The position numbers were made by a program, and so were the translations under genes. A DNA stretch of 64,000 nucleotides, taken from NCBI RefSeq assembly GCF_001577835.2, contig NC_029542.1:4323060-4387059 (forward strand), given 5' to 3'. The stretch's first letter is position 1. The number at the start of each line of letters is the position of its first letter. Below, piece by piece: positions 12,401-25,624 of this stretch. This stretch comes from Coturnix japonica. Its lineage: Eukaryota; Chordata; Aves; Galliformes; Phasianidae. The notes beneath the pieces were generated by a model that ran no database searches, was not told the origin of the DNA, and saw only the letters and a program-made list of their open reading frames with translations.

Positions 12401-15400
12401 ACTTAAACTTGCCTTCAGGATAGGCTGTGCAGCCAGCAAGCTCACTGACAACACTATAAAGATGTAACCCCAAGCCAATACCACCATTATCATTTTAAGT
12501 GTCCAGAATTATACCCAACATTTTGTCTGGAGCCAATGGAACCAGGAATCAAGCGAAGTAGCATAGCTCACCCTTGCCCAGGAATAATCCATTGGCACGG
12601 TTGGAGGAGGAACTTCCTCAGCTGGCTCAATCACTCTTTTTGCCACGAGATCCTGATAGACAGACCTAGGGAAGAATCCCTTTATTAACTTAAGTCCTTG
12701 AGTAGCAACTGAGATAGTCTAAGTCTAGACCTTGAGAACCCAGAATGAGCGAAGTACCAAGCAGGACTATATTCCTTATCAGTTTAATGTCAGTGCCCGG
12801 TAGCTTTCATCTGCTCAAACACAACTTACTGAATGACCTCTCCCAGCTCATCAAAACTCCGGGGAACAAACACACCAGCTTCTTTCAGGGCTTTATTCTT
12901 TGCGACAGCAGTTTCAGAAGCCTGGTTTGCACAAGCCCCTGCGTGGCCAAACTGCACCTACAAACAGCAGAAGTGACATCAGCAAGGAATGTAAGCTATT
13001 TACCTGTAAAACAGCGCACAACTGAGCAGGAAACTGGTCACAACCAGTGATCACACTATCTGCCTTAACTGGCCTAAGAGAACTCTCGGCTGCAGCTGCA
13101 TCTAGGTGGCTGCTCTGGGATCTTTGGGATGCATTTATGAACATGCTGAATTCTTTGGAAGCCTCCAGTGGCAAACTAAAGACGCACAGAAAGCTTTTAT
13201 TATTGACTGTTCTGCATGATAATCTGCTATGGCTCAGGTGGAAGGAGCTGGCTTTTTTCCCCTCTCCTGTCACAAATAAACACACCCCTACTGTTGCACA
13301 TACCTCTGAAGAGAACATGGTGGCACAAGTGCCAATGCACCAGCACACCACTGGCTTGGTGATACGGCCTTCTTTAATACCCCTGCAGATCTTGTATTCT
13401 TCTGTGCCTCCAATCTGTAGAGAGAAACATTGCTGAGCTCATTCAAAAGCTTAGAAACCAGTTCTGAGATGTGCATGGAAACACTTTTTGGTCCTTTCCC
13501 ACTGAATAATGGCTTCAGTTTCAGAACAAAGTCAATTTATCTTTGAAGTGAGGCTGTATTGTATTCTCAGGCAGCAGAGAAATGGTCCCACTCACCTCCC
13601 CGAGTACTACGATCATTTTCACTCCTGGGGTATCCTGATAACGCAAGACATGATCCATAAAAGTTGACCCAGGATATCTGGGGAGAACACAAGGAAGAAC
13701 GAGAGAAGTTTAATTTCTTTCAGGAAAATTCATGTGACAAGTTAACAGCCACTCTGCCCTTCACTCCCACATCACTGATGGTTCAAAAAGCTTCTCCCAT
13801 CCACTGCCTTCGAAAGCAGTTTCCTTGTTAGACTCCTACCTGTCTCCTCCAATGGCCACCCCTTCATAGACCCCATCCGTGGTTCTGGAAATGATGTTGT
13901 TGAGCTCATTGGACATTCCTCCAGACCTTGATACATAAGCCACGCTGCCAGGACGGTACAGTTTAGATGCTAAGATATTATCGAGCATGCCTCCCGTGTT
14001 GCCTATTTTGAAGCAACCTGGTTTGATCCCACCAACCTACAAGAAAACCACAGAAAGATGGAAAGTCCTTTAAAACAAACATGAGACTTAAAAACATCTC
14101 TGTAAAATGGCCTCCTGTCAGTGTTTATGCAAAGAACAAACATGGTAATGTGACCTTCAAATAGTCAACTAACACAGTTCATATGGCTACAAACTGGATG
14201 GCGGGATATACTTTATCCCTCAGGGAAAACTGATGTGAAGATTAAGACAGGATGGACAAGAGGAGGAAGGTCATCAGCTCTTACAGTTGCGGGCCCAATG
14301 ATAGTGACTCCTTTTTTATCAGCTGTTTTGATCAGCTTGCGTGTCAGTGCCTCTGGAATGCCCTCAGCAATAATGGCAATGGTGCGGATCTGCAGCAAGA
14401 CAAAGAGAGCCATTAGTTACCATACAGAAAAGCTCACTGCACAGATCTGTAACCTGCTGTGATCCTCTCAGCATACTCAGTGCATGGTTTAGATGTTTTC
14501 TCCCCCTTGTACATCAGGGAGCAGTGCTGTTCTTTAAACAAAACCAATCACTCTCAAACAGAGGTGCTGAGTTTTCCTTATCACCTGCAAGCTCAGCATT
14601 AGGATTTGCTCTACAACTCCAGAATCCTCAAGAGTTCACCAGGAGTTAGAACTGAGGTATTTATTTAGAAGCCGGGAGATCAAGCTGACTTGCTTATACC
14701 ATCATGGCATAAGAAACACTGGTACCTTGTGCCAGAAGCACCAGTACCATGTTTACATGGTCTATTTTCTCTCGAGTTTCTGCTGGGTCCCTCACTCACC
14801 TGTGGATAATTCATCGTTTCCACAGTGCTGTCGTAAGCAGAGCGCAGAGATGCAAAGTTGATGAGAACATCCACCTCTGGGTGCTTCCTCATGGCATCAG
14901 ACATGTTCTTGTAGACTGGGATCAAGATTTCTTTGTGGCCCCAATAAAACTTCTGCCTGTGGTCACCACTATGAAGGGGAAGATTGAAAAAGCTCTGACT
15001 TCTGCTTTCCCAGAAGCCTTAAAGGGATACAACGCATGCAGATAGAGAGGAGTTTACAAACCCCAATTCTCAGACACCAAGACTGACTGGGAGACACTCA
15101 CTAGCAAGTGAGTATATTTGGGGAGGGACCATACTAACAGCAGAAGGTTCTTCAGAGTATAGAACAGAGCAGCGTATGGAAGGAGACGAGCTAATGGGGA
15201 CAGAGGCATCCAGCAAGATGAATAAGCTCTCCCACAGTGAAGTTACCAGAGCCTTAATTCTACTCCAAGCTGGAAGACAGAATGAGGCACAGAGAGAGAA
15301 ATGAATGAGATACATGCAAAGCCGCGTTACTGGACTGGAACAAATACTGGACTGGGGAAAACAAACCAGTATCTGTGGCCAACAGCCAGGATAGCAATGC

Positions 15401-18400
15401 AGGGGGCAGTCAGTTCCACTGCAGGGGAACAACCACCCTGCTCTGTGCATGCTGAAGGAGAGGTACCTAGGGATGTTCCTATGTGTTGCCTGCTATGTGT
15501 GGTAGATGAACTGGGACTCCTTGAAGCCTGTACTGGGTCATTTAGGAGTCCAGAGTTATGGGCTGTTTCCACACTGTTACATTTCTAACAGAACATTTCA
15601 GGCTTTGCCAGCTTGGCTTGCTCCAGAAGGTCAAGCAGAAACAGATGATTAACAGATAGCTTTGAACCTTTTATTCCTTGGCTTTCTCCTCAGTAAGTGA
15701 CTGCAGCACTGCAGGGGTTGCTACTCATCTACAGAAGTAGCTGCATCTACAGTTAATTTCAGTACCCTGAGGTTTGCACTTGTTGAGAAGGTATTACAGA
15801 GCTGCAATTATCATCAGAGCTGCAGACCAACAGCACAAAGTAATGGACAAGAGAGGCAGAGCTCTCTGCAGGATGGAGGTTGATTAGATATCAGCTATGC
15901 TGGATGGCCATAAATACCACAGGAGTTAAAACAAGCCTCTCCCTTTTGTGCTCTCATCTCACTGTCTCAACAGCCGGCCAGGTCAGTTGCTCCATTTTTA
16001 TTCAGTACTTGCTCTTTTCAATAGGAAGACCTTCCCCACCCCTCACACGAGGGGCAATGGAACTGCTTCTGCATCGTGTCTCAGCAGCTACGGAGGGTCA
16101 ACCTGAAACATTAACTTCCACACCCGTTAGCTGTGGGGATATGGAGTCCTCCTGAAGGACCTGCACACTTCCTGCCTGCTAAGAAACTGCAACTAATACA
16201 GGAGAGAGTCAGAACCAGAGAAGCAGGATTCATTTAAATAATTTGGTGTGACTACACGACTACAAGAGCACGACGTGAGACCTGAAACAGCTCAATGGTC
16301 GCTGCACAGCATAACTCAGAGCAGCCTGAAATCAGTGACTGAGGGAAGCAGGAAGCAGTCTGCAAAGCCAACCTGATGGTGGGAGGGGAGCACAGGAGAA
16401 AGTGTAAAAGCAGCAATGAGAACTAGGGCAGAACTACACTACAGAACAGAGAGTGGAGGAGGAGGAAGCTAACTGAAGTTAACTTAATGCCTTTAATCCC
16501 GAACTGAGGGATGCAGGTAGAAAAACAACATTGTTAACACAGGCTACTTACGTGAATGGATAAACCATGGCAGCTACAGAAGGTTCATCCCGGGAACAGA
16601 CGTAATCAAAGTCCAGCATTCCCTGCACAGCTCGTGTCTGCATTCCCCAGATGATGGCTTTGGTGTGACGGCTGAACAGGGTCGTAGCTTTACCTGCTCA
16701 GAAAGAGATTGAGGGGAAAGAAAAAACACACCCCAAATGTTTATCCGCGCAAGATAAAAGCTAAAACTCTGCTAAATGTCTGCTAAAAGTCTCCCAGATA
16801 AGCATATTCCCCCTCCCTCCAAACTAGATCCAACAGCTGAGCTGCAGGACGCAGTAACCACACCACCCAAGTTAAGGAAGAAGCTGCAGATGAAGCAGCA
16901 TCCTCCTCTGCCCAGGATTCCAAACACAACAGCCAAGTTTTGGGTTTCACAAAAATGGACAAGTGCATAATCCCAGGCTGGGAGCTGCTGTGAGACAGGA
17001 GAGATGTGAAGCAGAAATGCCTCCTCCTCGCATCGCTCCCAGGTGGATTTATTCTGCAAAGCTGAAGAGGAAGGAAACTTATTGCGTATGGCCTCCAATC
17101 TGCAACATCCATGGAGGTTTGCCTCCTGCATTTGTCAGGGTGCCACAGTACGATGGTAGGAAACAAAAAGCAAAATGCAGGAAATGAAAGAGACAGAGCA
17201 AAGGAGCACTACATCGCTCAGCTTTTGTTTTCAGTTTTCTGGTATCAGGGTCCAACACAAACCTGATGGCTCTAAGAATTTATTCATAGCCCAAAACTTC
17301 GGCTTCGAGGGACAGTCACAGGAAAGGCAACAGCTCAGCTAGCGAGGATGAGTTATTGGCTTAAAGTACATTTATGCCACTTGTCACAGCCAGATGTTGA
17401 GTTCCGCCCTTGGACTCCATACAGAGGTCATTTTAAAACCAGCTCTGAGCTGATCCACCTGCTGATCTCAGTCAATCTACAACTGATTTCTTTTAGGCTT
17501 TGAAACAGATAGTCAGCACAAAGGAATAAATAAAAGATAGTATTCTCCCAGCACTAGCAATACATCAGTCACCATTTTCTCCAACACAGCACGTTCATGG
17601 TAAAGATGCACTGCTACATGATTTGTGCTGAGGAAGCTGCCTACCTACACCAAGAAAAATGAGAGCCTCATTCTGCTCATCTCCACTCTTATGGTAGGGA
17701 AAATAACTGGAAACTTTATCTTGACTGCCTCAGAAGTTCACTCTCATCGAGCACTGAGCTACTGCTTAAGGTCCCAGTAATTTCATTGGACACAAGCTTT
17801 AATGCCTTGTTGAACCGATAAGGTAATAAAAACATTTACTTCATTCATTGACTTTCCTGTGCCCTTCAAGGCTCATAAGCACAGAATCTATTCTATTAAT
17901 GTTTCCCTTCAGAATGAAGTATTAGTTCTTAGCAATATTTAGTGAGTCACAGTACGTATTCACAGTATGGTAGGGCTGTTTTCCTCTCAGTGGTTTTGGG
18001 ATGGGAGGGAAGGTGAAGAGAAGCAGATTTGAAATCTGTCCCTCCATCCTCAGGAGGAAAATATTCTTTTGAGAGAAGGAATCTGTGATGTGCACTTCAA
18101 GAACAACTGAAATGCAGCACTAACCAAATGTGCTGGCAGGAGGGAATGGAAGGACTAAACAAAACTGCAAAATCTTGGAGAGAAAAAACAGCAACAAAAA
18201 CTGAAAAGTCAGCTGCCAGCAAGGCCAGACACACTCAGGTAGTCACACATGTCCTACCTGCACCAGGTCTTGGAGCTGGGACTGAATCTGTTAAAGAGAG
18301 AATCACTCATGCAACAATATGACACAGTTGGCTGTTGTCACCCCACAGGGGAACCTGTGGCACAATGCTCTGCAGCTTCCCTCCTCCCCACAGGAACCTC

Positions 18401-21400
18401 AGATCCTAAATGTTTCATTACTGCATCACAGCTCCTACTGAACTGACATGGTTTTCAGTGCTGTTTGGAGATGGTTCATCCAGAAAGCTGCAACGTGTAC
18501 CATGGTAGCTTTGACTCACCTTATGCATGAGCAAGGGACAGCATTCTAAAAACACTTAAAATGGCAGACAGGTACTGCAAAAATCACTTCTGTTTGTATT
18601 CAGAAAAAGCTTTAGTCAAGTCCACGCTCTTCTGGAGCAGAATAGAACTGCTAGCAAACATTTCTGGACTTACCAAGAGGTGCTGCTGGCTTTGCCTTCT
18701 TGGCAGGAGCAATATCATCAGGTTTGGATTCAGAAAAAGAAGCTGTTCTGCTTGGTGCTGGAGTCTGAAAGATTCAGAAGTCAAGTCAGTAAAAGTCAGC
18801 AAACCAGACAAGGCTTCCCAATATCAATTTCTGGGGCTGTTACCAGGAGATGGTTGCCTTGACTGTGCTGCCCTCCAAAGAAAAACAGTTTTGAGATGGA
18901 AATATTTCAGTCAAGAGGGAAAACGCCTAAATGACCACATTCCCAGCAGGTACAGGAGCCACAATCTTGTTATTAAAGGGTCATATTTTCTGCATAAGTG
19001 CAGTGAGAATCAGGGGGCCCTTCTTGGAAAAGTCACACAAGCAGTCACCAGTTTTCCCTCAAGCTTTTAGCTGCACAAACTGACAGTGGCTAAAACCTGT
19101 TTCTGACACCTTCAGACTGAGGAAGCTGCTTTCAGGAGGCTCCTCACAATTGTTCCCTTTCACAGAGGGGGTGGAGGAGCTCACCGATGGGCTGCCACTG
19201 GCATTGAGGAGGAAGTTGGCAGTGTGGGCTGCAGTTGGTGGCTGGTTGGGGATAGGTCGGTGGCCAAGTGCCATCCCCACAATCGCAGTCATGTGAGTCT
19301 CTGTGCCAAAGACATGGATGGGGATCCCAGTGGTCTTCCCTGCACATGCATACAAGAACAATCAGCTTTAGGCAGAGGAAAAGGAACCTGCATCTGCCAG
19401 AGCAAAGTATTTAACCTCAAAAAGGCTCCAGACAAGGCAGATGGAAGAAACAAGAGATGAGAACAACATTGAAGGAAATGGATGGTCCTTACCAACTTCT
19501 CCCATGACACGCAATCCTTCCTGGTAGTTTGGGCCTCCTCTCCGCACAAAGATCCTCACCTCATGCTCTTTCAGAGGGCCCTGGTAGTCCTTAATTGCCC
19601 TAACAATGCCCTGAGAAAGAAACAAAGGACAGGTGAGCTGTGCAGCCTCACATTAACACTGTCCTCAGTATCACCCCAAGAACTGCAAGAGATGCAAAGT
19701 CAGAATTGTCACAACACGACCTGGACAGAATGCTGCCAATACTTCCAAATAGTCTCACCTTAAAAGTGGCTGCTACGTTAGTGAAGTTAGCAATGCTGCC
19801 TCCAATGATCAGGATTTTGCCTAAGAGAAAAAACGAGCACAAATAAAACAGCATTAAGAACATGTTAAGAACACAGTGAACCTACACTAGGACCATGAAG
19901 TGGTGCAGGATGGAGACCAGTTCTTACCTTCAGGGTGTTTCTCTCGTGTCATGAGGGAGAGAATGGTTTTGGCATAGTCATAGGTCTGTTGCTCACTTGG
20001 GGCTCCTGAGTATTCACCATAGTTGGCCAGTTCATTCACACCCCCCAGGTCACAAATAGTGTCACTATCAAAGAAAAGAAAGAATTCTAGAGATTATTTG
20101 TAATTTGTGTCACTACAAAGGCCTTAAAACATCCCAGATTTCTGGGAAAGCAGACCGTGGTCGGGCTATCCACTGAGAACAAACTGCTCTCTTGGTGCCA
20201 GTCATGATTCACCTTGCTATACATCCTACACGTGATGGGAACTGCCACTTCCTTCGCAACACCCCCCTGCACCCCAACCCTGTTACGTTACCTGTAAACC
20301 ACAGAGGCACCACCACCAGCCACCATGGTCCAGATCCTGCCTTTAGGGTTAAGAATGGTAAGTTTCAAGCTGGCTCCGCTCTTTGCATCCAGATCAGCAA
20401 TGTAGGCTTCCTGCAGACACAGCAACATACATTATTTAAATGTATCTTTGGCTTCCTTTGGCTAATACCTGCATGCTGTTTTTTTTTTTTTAACCACAGT
20501 GTTAGTGGTGCTGGGCCCAACTTCTGGGCACACAGAGCTGTCACATTCCTTTGCTAGAACTGCAAACACAACTTCTGCTCTGATCTCATCTGCAGACCAA
20601 GACCAAAGGAAGCATAGAAAACCAAACCCAACACACCAAAGTCTACCTTCTCTCTGGCTGTGGTGCAGCTAAGAATGTAACCACCAAGAGAGCTGTAATC
20701 TGGCTCAGTGTGGTATTCCTGTATCACAGGGCACTCGCCTGTTGCACTTTATTGGAGCTCATTAAGATTCTCAAAGACACGGAGGCAGTAACCTTCACAG
20801 TGACTCGCAGAGGGATGATTCAGAGAGACAAACACTGAACTAATACATTTAAGTGCAAATTGAGTTAAGTGCTGGCATCCTGCAAGCTACATGGAGAGAA
20901 ATAACTAAATGGACTTTTTGGCCAAGTTACAAAAACCTTTTCCAAGTGATGCATAATTGTAATTAATGAAATGAAAAAGAATCAGGGAAAATCATTTGGA
21001 GGAGCAGCAGAACCTGAAATAAGTAACAGAACAATCAGGAAGCGAGTTCCAACAGTCATTAAAGCTGCTGAGAGGCTACATAGGAATTTACTGCAAATGG
21101 CAGCACAAACCCTGACTCAGAGAGGAAAGACTCAGGTGCTTCAAGCACAGCAGCAAAACCCTAAAAGAGAGGGAAGCTTCACAGCTATGGGCATGCAAAC
21201 AATACAGAATTCATCTTGTAGCCCCCAAGAGAGGGATTTGAGCCGGAACAGGCTGTTACTTGCCTCTGGGTAGGCTTCCCTGCCGAAGGGAGGGGGAAAC
21301 TCCACATCCCCCCATTTCACTTTGCAGATGTAGTCAGCAGTTGCATCAATCTTTGCAGCCAAATCAAGGATGTAGACACCATCCTTGGTCACTACTGCAT

Positions 21401-24400
21401 TTGGGGGAAAAAAATCAGGATTAGCTGCATTTTGTACAGAGGGACACGTTATCAATTTGCTCATAAAATTGCACACCAGATCTCATTAAAAATAGCCAGA
21501 CTCCCTTTGTTCTCCTTTCTCCACATCAATCATTTAGATTTATTTAGCAGAGTCCACTTAATAACAAACTTGTGATCATAGTGACCCACTTCAGGTGCTG
21601 TTTTATACTGAGCAGTTCTCATGTGCTTCACTTTGACTTCCCAGCCATTTCAAGGTAACATCTTGTTTGCACCAGGAAATTAGATAACAGGACACTGCCT
21701 CCAAGCTGTTTGCATTTCACATTCATTCAATTCACAGCTCTGAGACAAGTCACAACCACTTCTGTGCTTGCTTTGCATGCACCGCTGTCATGAACTGCAA
21801 ACAGCAGTGAAGGCTAATCCACATGTTCAGCATTTCAACACAGATGAACAGCAGGTGCCACATGTAGAGTCCCAAAAGTGCTGCTTACCTAATGGATTGA
21901 TCTCGAGGTACGTGAAATACAGATCTTCATAGAGATTGAACAGGCCACAGATGAAGCTGGCCAAGATGCTGCATAAAAACAAACAAAATTTAATTGATTA
22001 AACTCATTAAAGCAGCCAAATATGAAGTACAGCCCGCTGTGCTTCATTTGTATTAGCCTCAAATCCACTTTGTACCAATTTATTTCATTCTCATTCATCC
22101 TCTCTGGAAGAAGCCTGGATGATGACTCAAGGAAAGACAGACCTTGATGACTCACCCTCATTACACTCCACCAAACTCTGCTGAGAACACATTTGTAAGC
22201 AACTGTCATGTAACTGCTCAGTCTGTCTCATCTTCCTGAGAAAGAAGTGCATCCTTGTCAGAACTCAGCTTCCTTAGCTGAGATGGGGAACAGACTGCAG
22301 TAAACTGTGACAGAGACAGGCTGCTACAGAGACACAAGGATCAAAATTCAGCGTGCATCTCCACGTCCTCAGAGGTCAAAACTTAGGAAGACTGAGAAGT
22401 GCTCCTGTCAAACGAAGGCTGAAAGCACCAGGAACACTCATCCTCAGTGTCACAAGAGGCTCAGCTGAGGTCAAAGAACTTAGGATTAGCATTCACAAAA
22501 GCTGAGAGTTGCAACAAGAGTAGAACAAGTTTCAGGAGGTGGCATTGCGAATGGACATTGCACTGAAGATGAGCTTCTGGGTGGCTGGCTGTGCCAAGAG
22601 CAGGTATGGGAACTGGGCATCTGATCCATACTTACTCCTTTTTATCTGCTGGCGCGTGCTGCAGGAGATGCTTCTTCACATCTGACTCGTTAAGCTTCTC
22701 ATCCACTGCCACAAGCAGCTTCTGAGCTTTGGCATCAACATCTCCCACATCCACACCTCCTTCGTGGTAGAAGAGGACATAGTCTCCCTCCCGAGCAGCA
22801 TATACACAGACATAGAACTCTTCCTCCTGTACCACAGACCCAGGCACAAGCATTAGCAGTCACACCCAGCAAGCACCTGGACGAAGAGGTGCTTTTATCA
22901 GCACCAGGAAAGGAACCTGAGCAGACTGCTAAGCATTCCAATGAGCACCAGCACTGCCCAGACACCTCCCAGGAAGCTTCATCCAGGGGCAACATTTTCT
23001 ATTTCTGGAGAAAAACGCTCCCGTCTTTCACAATTGACACACTCATCAAGATCCTTTCCTGGTGCAGTGAAAGCACAACTAAGGTAATTACACCCCTCCC
23101 AAAACCATGGCACAGAACAAAGATTTCACCAGCGCAAATTGAGACATCCCACATGAAGTGAGATGGGAGATTCAAGGAGCTGCTTTCTGCCTTCCAAATG
23201 GATCCCTCTGCTGTGATTTGTAACCTCCTCCCACTGGAGTAAGAGCAACCATGATTATTAATGACTCTTTGCAGGGACTAACGCTGTGCCAGCACGCAGC
23301 TCTGACAACATGCATCACTGCCAGCTTCATAACCCACTCCCAAGCACTTGCTATTGCCACTATGTCAAACCATCTAAGCCACACACCAGTCAGAGAAGAC
23401 TGAGAAGGACTTTCAATGCTTTCATTGGAATGCCAACCTGTTTGTGGGGGACGAAGGGCTCAATCAGAAAATTCTTCAGGATTCCCTTCGCATTAGCAAT
23501 CTGTAGGTAGAAAACAAGGCAGACACCAATAAATACTTGTCCAATACCCACATTTATGAGAGCAGAAGGCAAGCTTAAAGAATTAACACTACCCCAGATT
23601 AATCAACTCCTCCCAAACACCTTTCCATCGTGTTTCCAGGCAAATCATCTTCCCTACAGCAAGGTCTCAGGAACCCAGAGGTGCTTTCCTGCCATCCAAA
23701 CCCAAAGTGTCCTGGCACAAGGGACATGGCTGTGATAGGTACCACTGCTCTTAAGGACACTGCTTCAGGAACCAACATGGTTGCTCACAGCCCCTTGGCA
23801 CAGGTTTCCCTTTAGATGTGATTGTTGCATGGTGCTCAGCAGCCATTTCAACACCCAGAGTTCTTCTGATGGGAGGCACACAAATGCAGTTGCCCACTGT
23901 TTCGTAAGAGCCTCCAGGCAAATCTCACTGGCTCAGCCGCCCAGCCCCATGCTGGAGCCAGCAGCAAATCAATCACAGCGGGGCAAGGCCACCGTTCTCT
24001 TGAAGCAGAAGAACTCCTGAATCGTAGCAGCTGGGATGGCAGGCACTTCTTTATCATTAGCACTGCAGCAGCATTCCCAGGAGAATAAATATTACAAGAC
24101 AGCACCAGACTAAAAAATGGACTTGAAGTAACACCCAGCAAACAACCAGAGCACTGCCTGGCTACAGGAAGAGGACAATTTTATGACAGCATCTCCAGAG
24201 CTGTGCCAGCTCCTGCTAAACTGCACCAGCCCTTCACGGCAGATGGCAGCAGGGGCACCAAGTCACCACAGTATGTCATTAATGGTGCTTATTTACCAGG
24301 AGGAGGCTCACATGCACAACTCCTATTTGTTCTGGCACACCTTCCCAGCCCCTGCAGGACAGAGGGATGCCTGCAGACTTTCTGTTGCTGAACGCCACTC

Positions 24401-25231
24401 ACCGTGGTTTCTTGGCCCAAACGCTGCTTGAGCCAAACCTTCACCTGATCCAGAGTGAGGTTAATTCCAACCAGCCCCAGCTTCCCACGCCGCTTGATCA
24501 GCTGATCTGGCTTCACCACTAAACGCTGCAGCATTGTGCAAGAGGGATTAGAGAAAGAATAATGAGAAAGTCAGTTTGGTTGAGAGATTCTCCATGGATG
24601 GCAAAGCAAAAAATTCAGTAAGTTTTATACAGCGAGTGTCCTCACTGTGTCTCTTCAGTCCCTTGCTCTGTGCCTGCTGTGATGCAGTTGTTAAGTATCT
24701 CCTGGTACAACACACCTGCCTTCCCTTTCCTCCCAGCTCTGCACGTGGAGGAGAGCTGCCTTGTTTCAACTCAGAGCAGATGAATCCATCAGCAGAGCCT
24801 GAGGTCACCATCAGTTCAAGGTTTTGGTGGTGGTGCTTTGGTGTGTTTTTCTGGTGAGCTTAACTAATTCTTTCAGTGTAACTGTTTGGATGGCATTTAG
24901 CTGCTCTGCTTTCTGCAGAGCCCCACACTGAACAGCATCCAGTGTCCTACCCAGTTTGAAAAGCCTTTGGAAGATACAACAAGCACTTCTCCACAAGTGG
25001 AGGCTCACCATCAGAGCCATGGGACTGCCCTGTCCAAACCCAGCCCCCAGGGAGGCACAGCACAGCCCTTACCTCACTCAGCAGCCAAGGATGGTCCTGG
25101 GTGAGCCGGGCCCAGTCGGTGTCCGGGGTGACACGGGCATATTTGAAGCGGTTCTGGATGGCAGAGGACGTGCAGATGTACTTGTACAAGAACTCCTTCC
25201 CCGTCTGCTCGGAGATGGCTTTGGCCGACAT
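9439..25231 (-). CDS. ACLY: ATP-citrate synthase (ATP-citrate lyase), 27 constant coding exons
   Basis: Makes cytosolic acetyl-CoA and oxaloacetate from citrate, CoA and ATP for lipid synthesis and acetylation. Exons, 5' to 3': 25231-25073, 24525-24403, 23500-23438, 22826-22636, 21968-21889, 21394-21264, 20410-20292, 20064-19928, 19820-19759, 19610-19493, 19339-19185, 18764-18674, 16693-16552, 14968-14800, 14389-14285, 14036-13840, 13677-13596, 13414-13304, 12957-12830, 12665-12572, 12336-12182, 11598-11448, 10887-10744, 10545-10432, 9973-9891, 9799-9723, 9533-9439. They total 1091 residues, the size of the shorter human isoform. Domains in order: ATP-grasp/succinyl-CoA-synthetase-like half ([14 protein letters not shown]), linker with the regulatory sites Thr447, Ser451 and Ser455 (TPAPSRTAS) at human numbering, CoA-ligase half with the phospho-histidine loop (FGHAGA; His750 here, His760 with the cassette exon), and a citrate-synthase-like module ([21 protein letters not shown]). 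The protein ends PEHMTM (human PEHMSM). Confidence 0.97.
14969..16551 (-). other. ACLY: ACLY intron 13, no internal gene seen
   Basis: A 1.6 kb intron between the exons encoding YPFT and GDHRQKF. Open frames on both strands are short and resemble nothing I know. No repeat family or RNA gene was recognised. Confidence 0.6.
16694..18673 (-). other. ACLY: ACLY intron 12 region, holds only the cassette exon
   Basis: A 2 kb interval between constant exons 12 and 13. Apart from the 30-nt cassette exon at 18258-18287, I see nothing supportable in it on either strand. Confidence 0.6.
18258..18287 (-). CDS. ACLY: Alternative 30-nt ACLY cassette exon
   Basis: Exactly 30 nt flanked by a good acceptor (TTTAACAG) and donor (GTAGGA). 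It sits in the same intron and the same phase as the human isoform-1 exon. Read in frame it adds ten residues, [10 protein letters not shown], where human isoform 1 has DSVPSPRSLQ. Inclusion turns the 1091-residue protein into 1101 residues and restores His760 numbering. It extends the Ser/Pro-rich linker just after the Ser455 regulatory segment. It carries no start codon and is too short to stand out as an open frame. Identity rests on position, phase, length and the shared DSVPxPR core. Confidence 0.85.
21262..21263 (-). other. ACLY: Non-canonical GC splice donor, ACLY intron 6
   Basis: The exon ending in codons for YPE (21394-21264) is followed on the minus strand by GCAAGT, not GTAAGT. 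The partner acceptor at 20411-20412 is a normal AG. Shifting the junction to the nearby GT would break the frame, so a GC-AG intron is the simplest reading. The exon end CAGAG|GCAAGT matches the usual strong context of GC donors only partly. Confidence 0.8.
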
Positions 25232-25580
25232 GGCTGCCTAGGCTGGATTGAAAAGCAATTTGTCAGAGAGGCCATCAGCAGAGGGCACTGCTGCCAAGGG
25301 GTCACTGCTGACAGAGGCTTGAGCAGCAGCTCGTGCTGCATTGTGATGGGAGGCCGTCATTGTTCCCCATGCACAGCCCTGTAGCAGGAAACACAGAAAC
25401 AAACAGGACAGCTCCTGGGAGAGCTGCAAAAGGCACCACCACGGGAACGAAAAGCTGCTTCAATTCCAAAGAACACAAAGTATCTGAACAAGGCACTGAA
25501 GGCCAACGAACTGTCCGTGCTGCCACAAAGTAGATGCCCCAAAGGACAGGAATCCTGAAAGGAAGAAAAGGCAACAAAGT

Positions 25581-25624
25581 CTAACACCACACTAACACCA
25601 CGCTAACACCACACTAACACCATA
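25581..25624. repeat. 11-bp minisatellite, 4 copies
   Basis: Four near-identical units of CTAACACCACA in the ACLY 5' intron. Confidence 0.85.
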
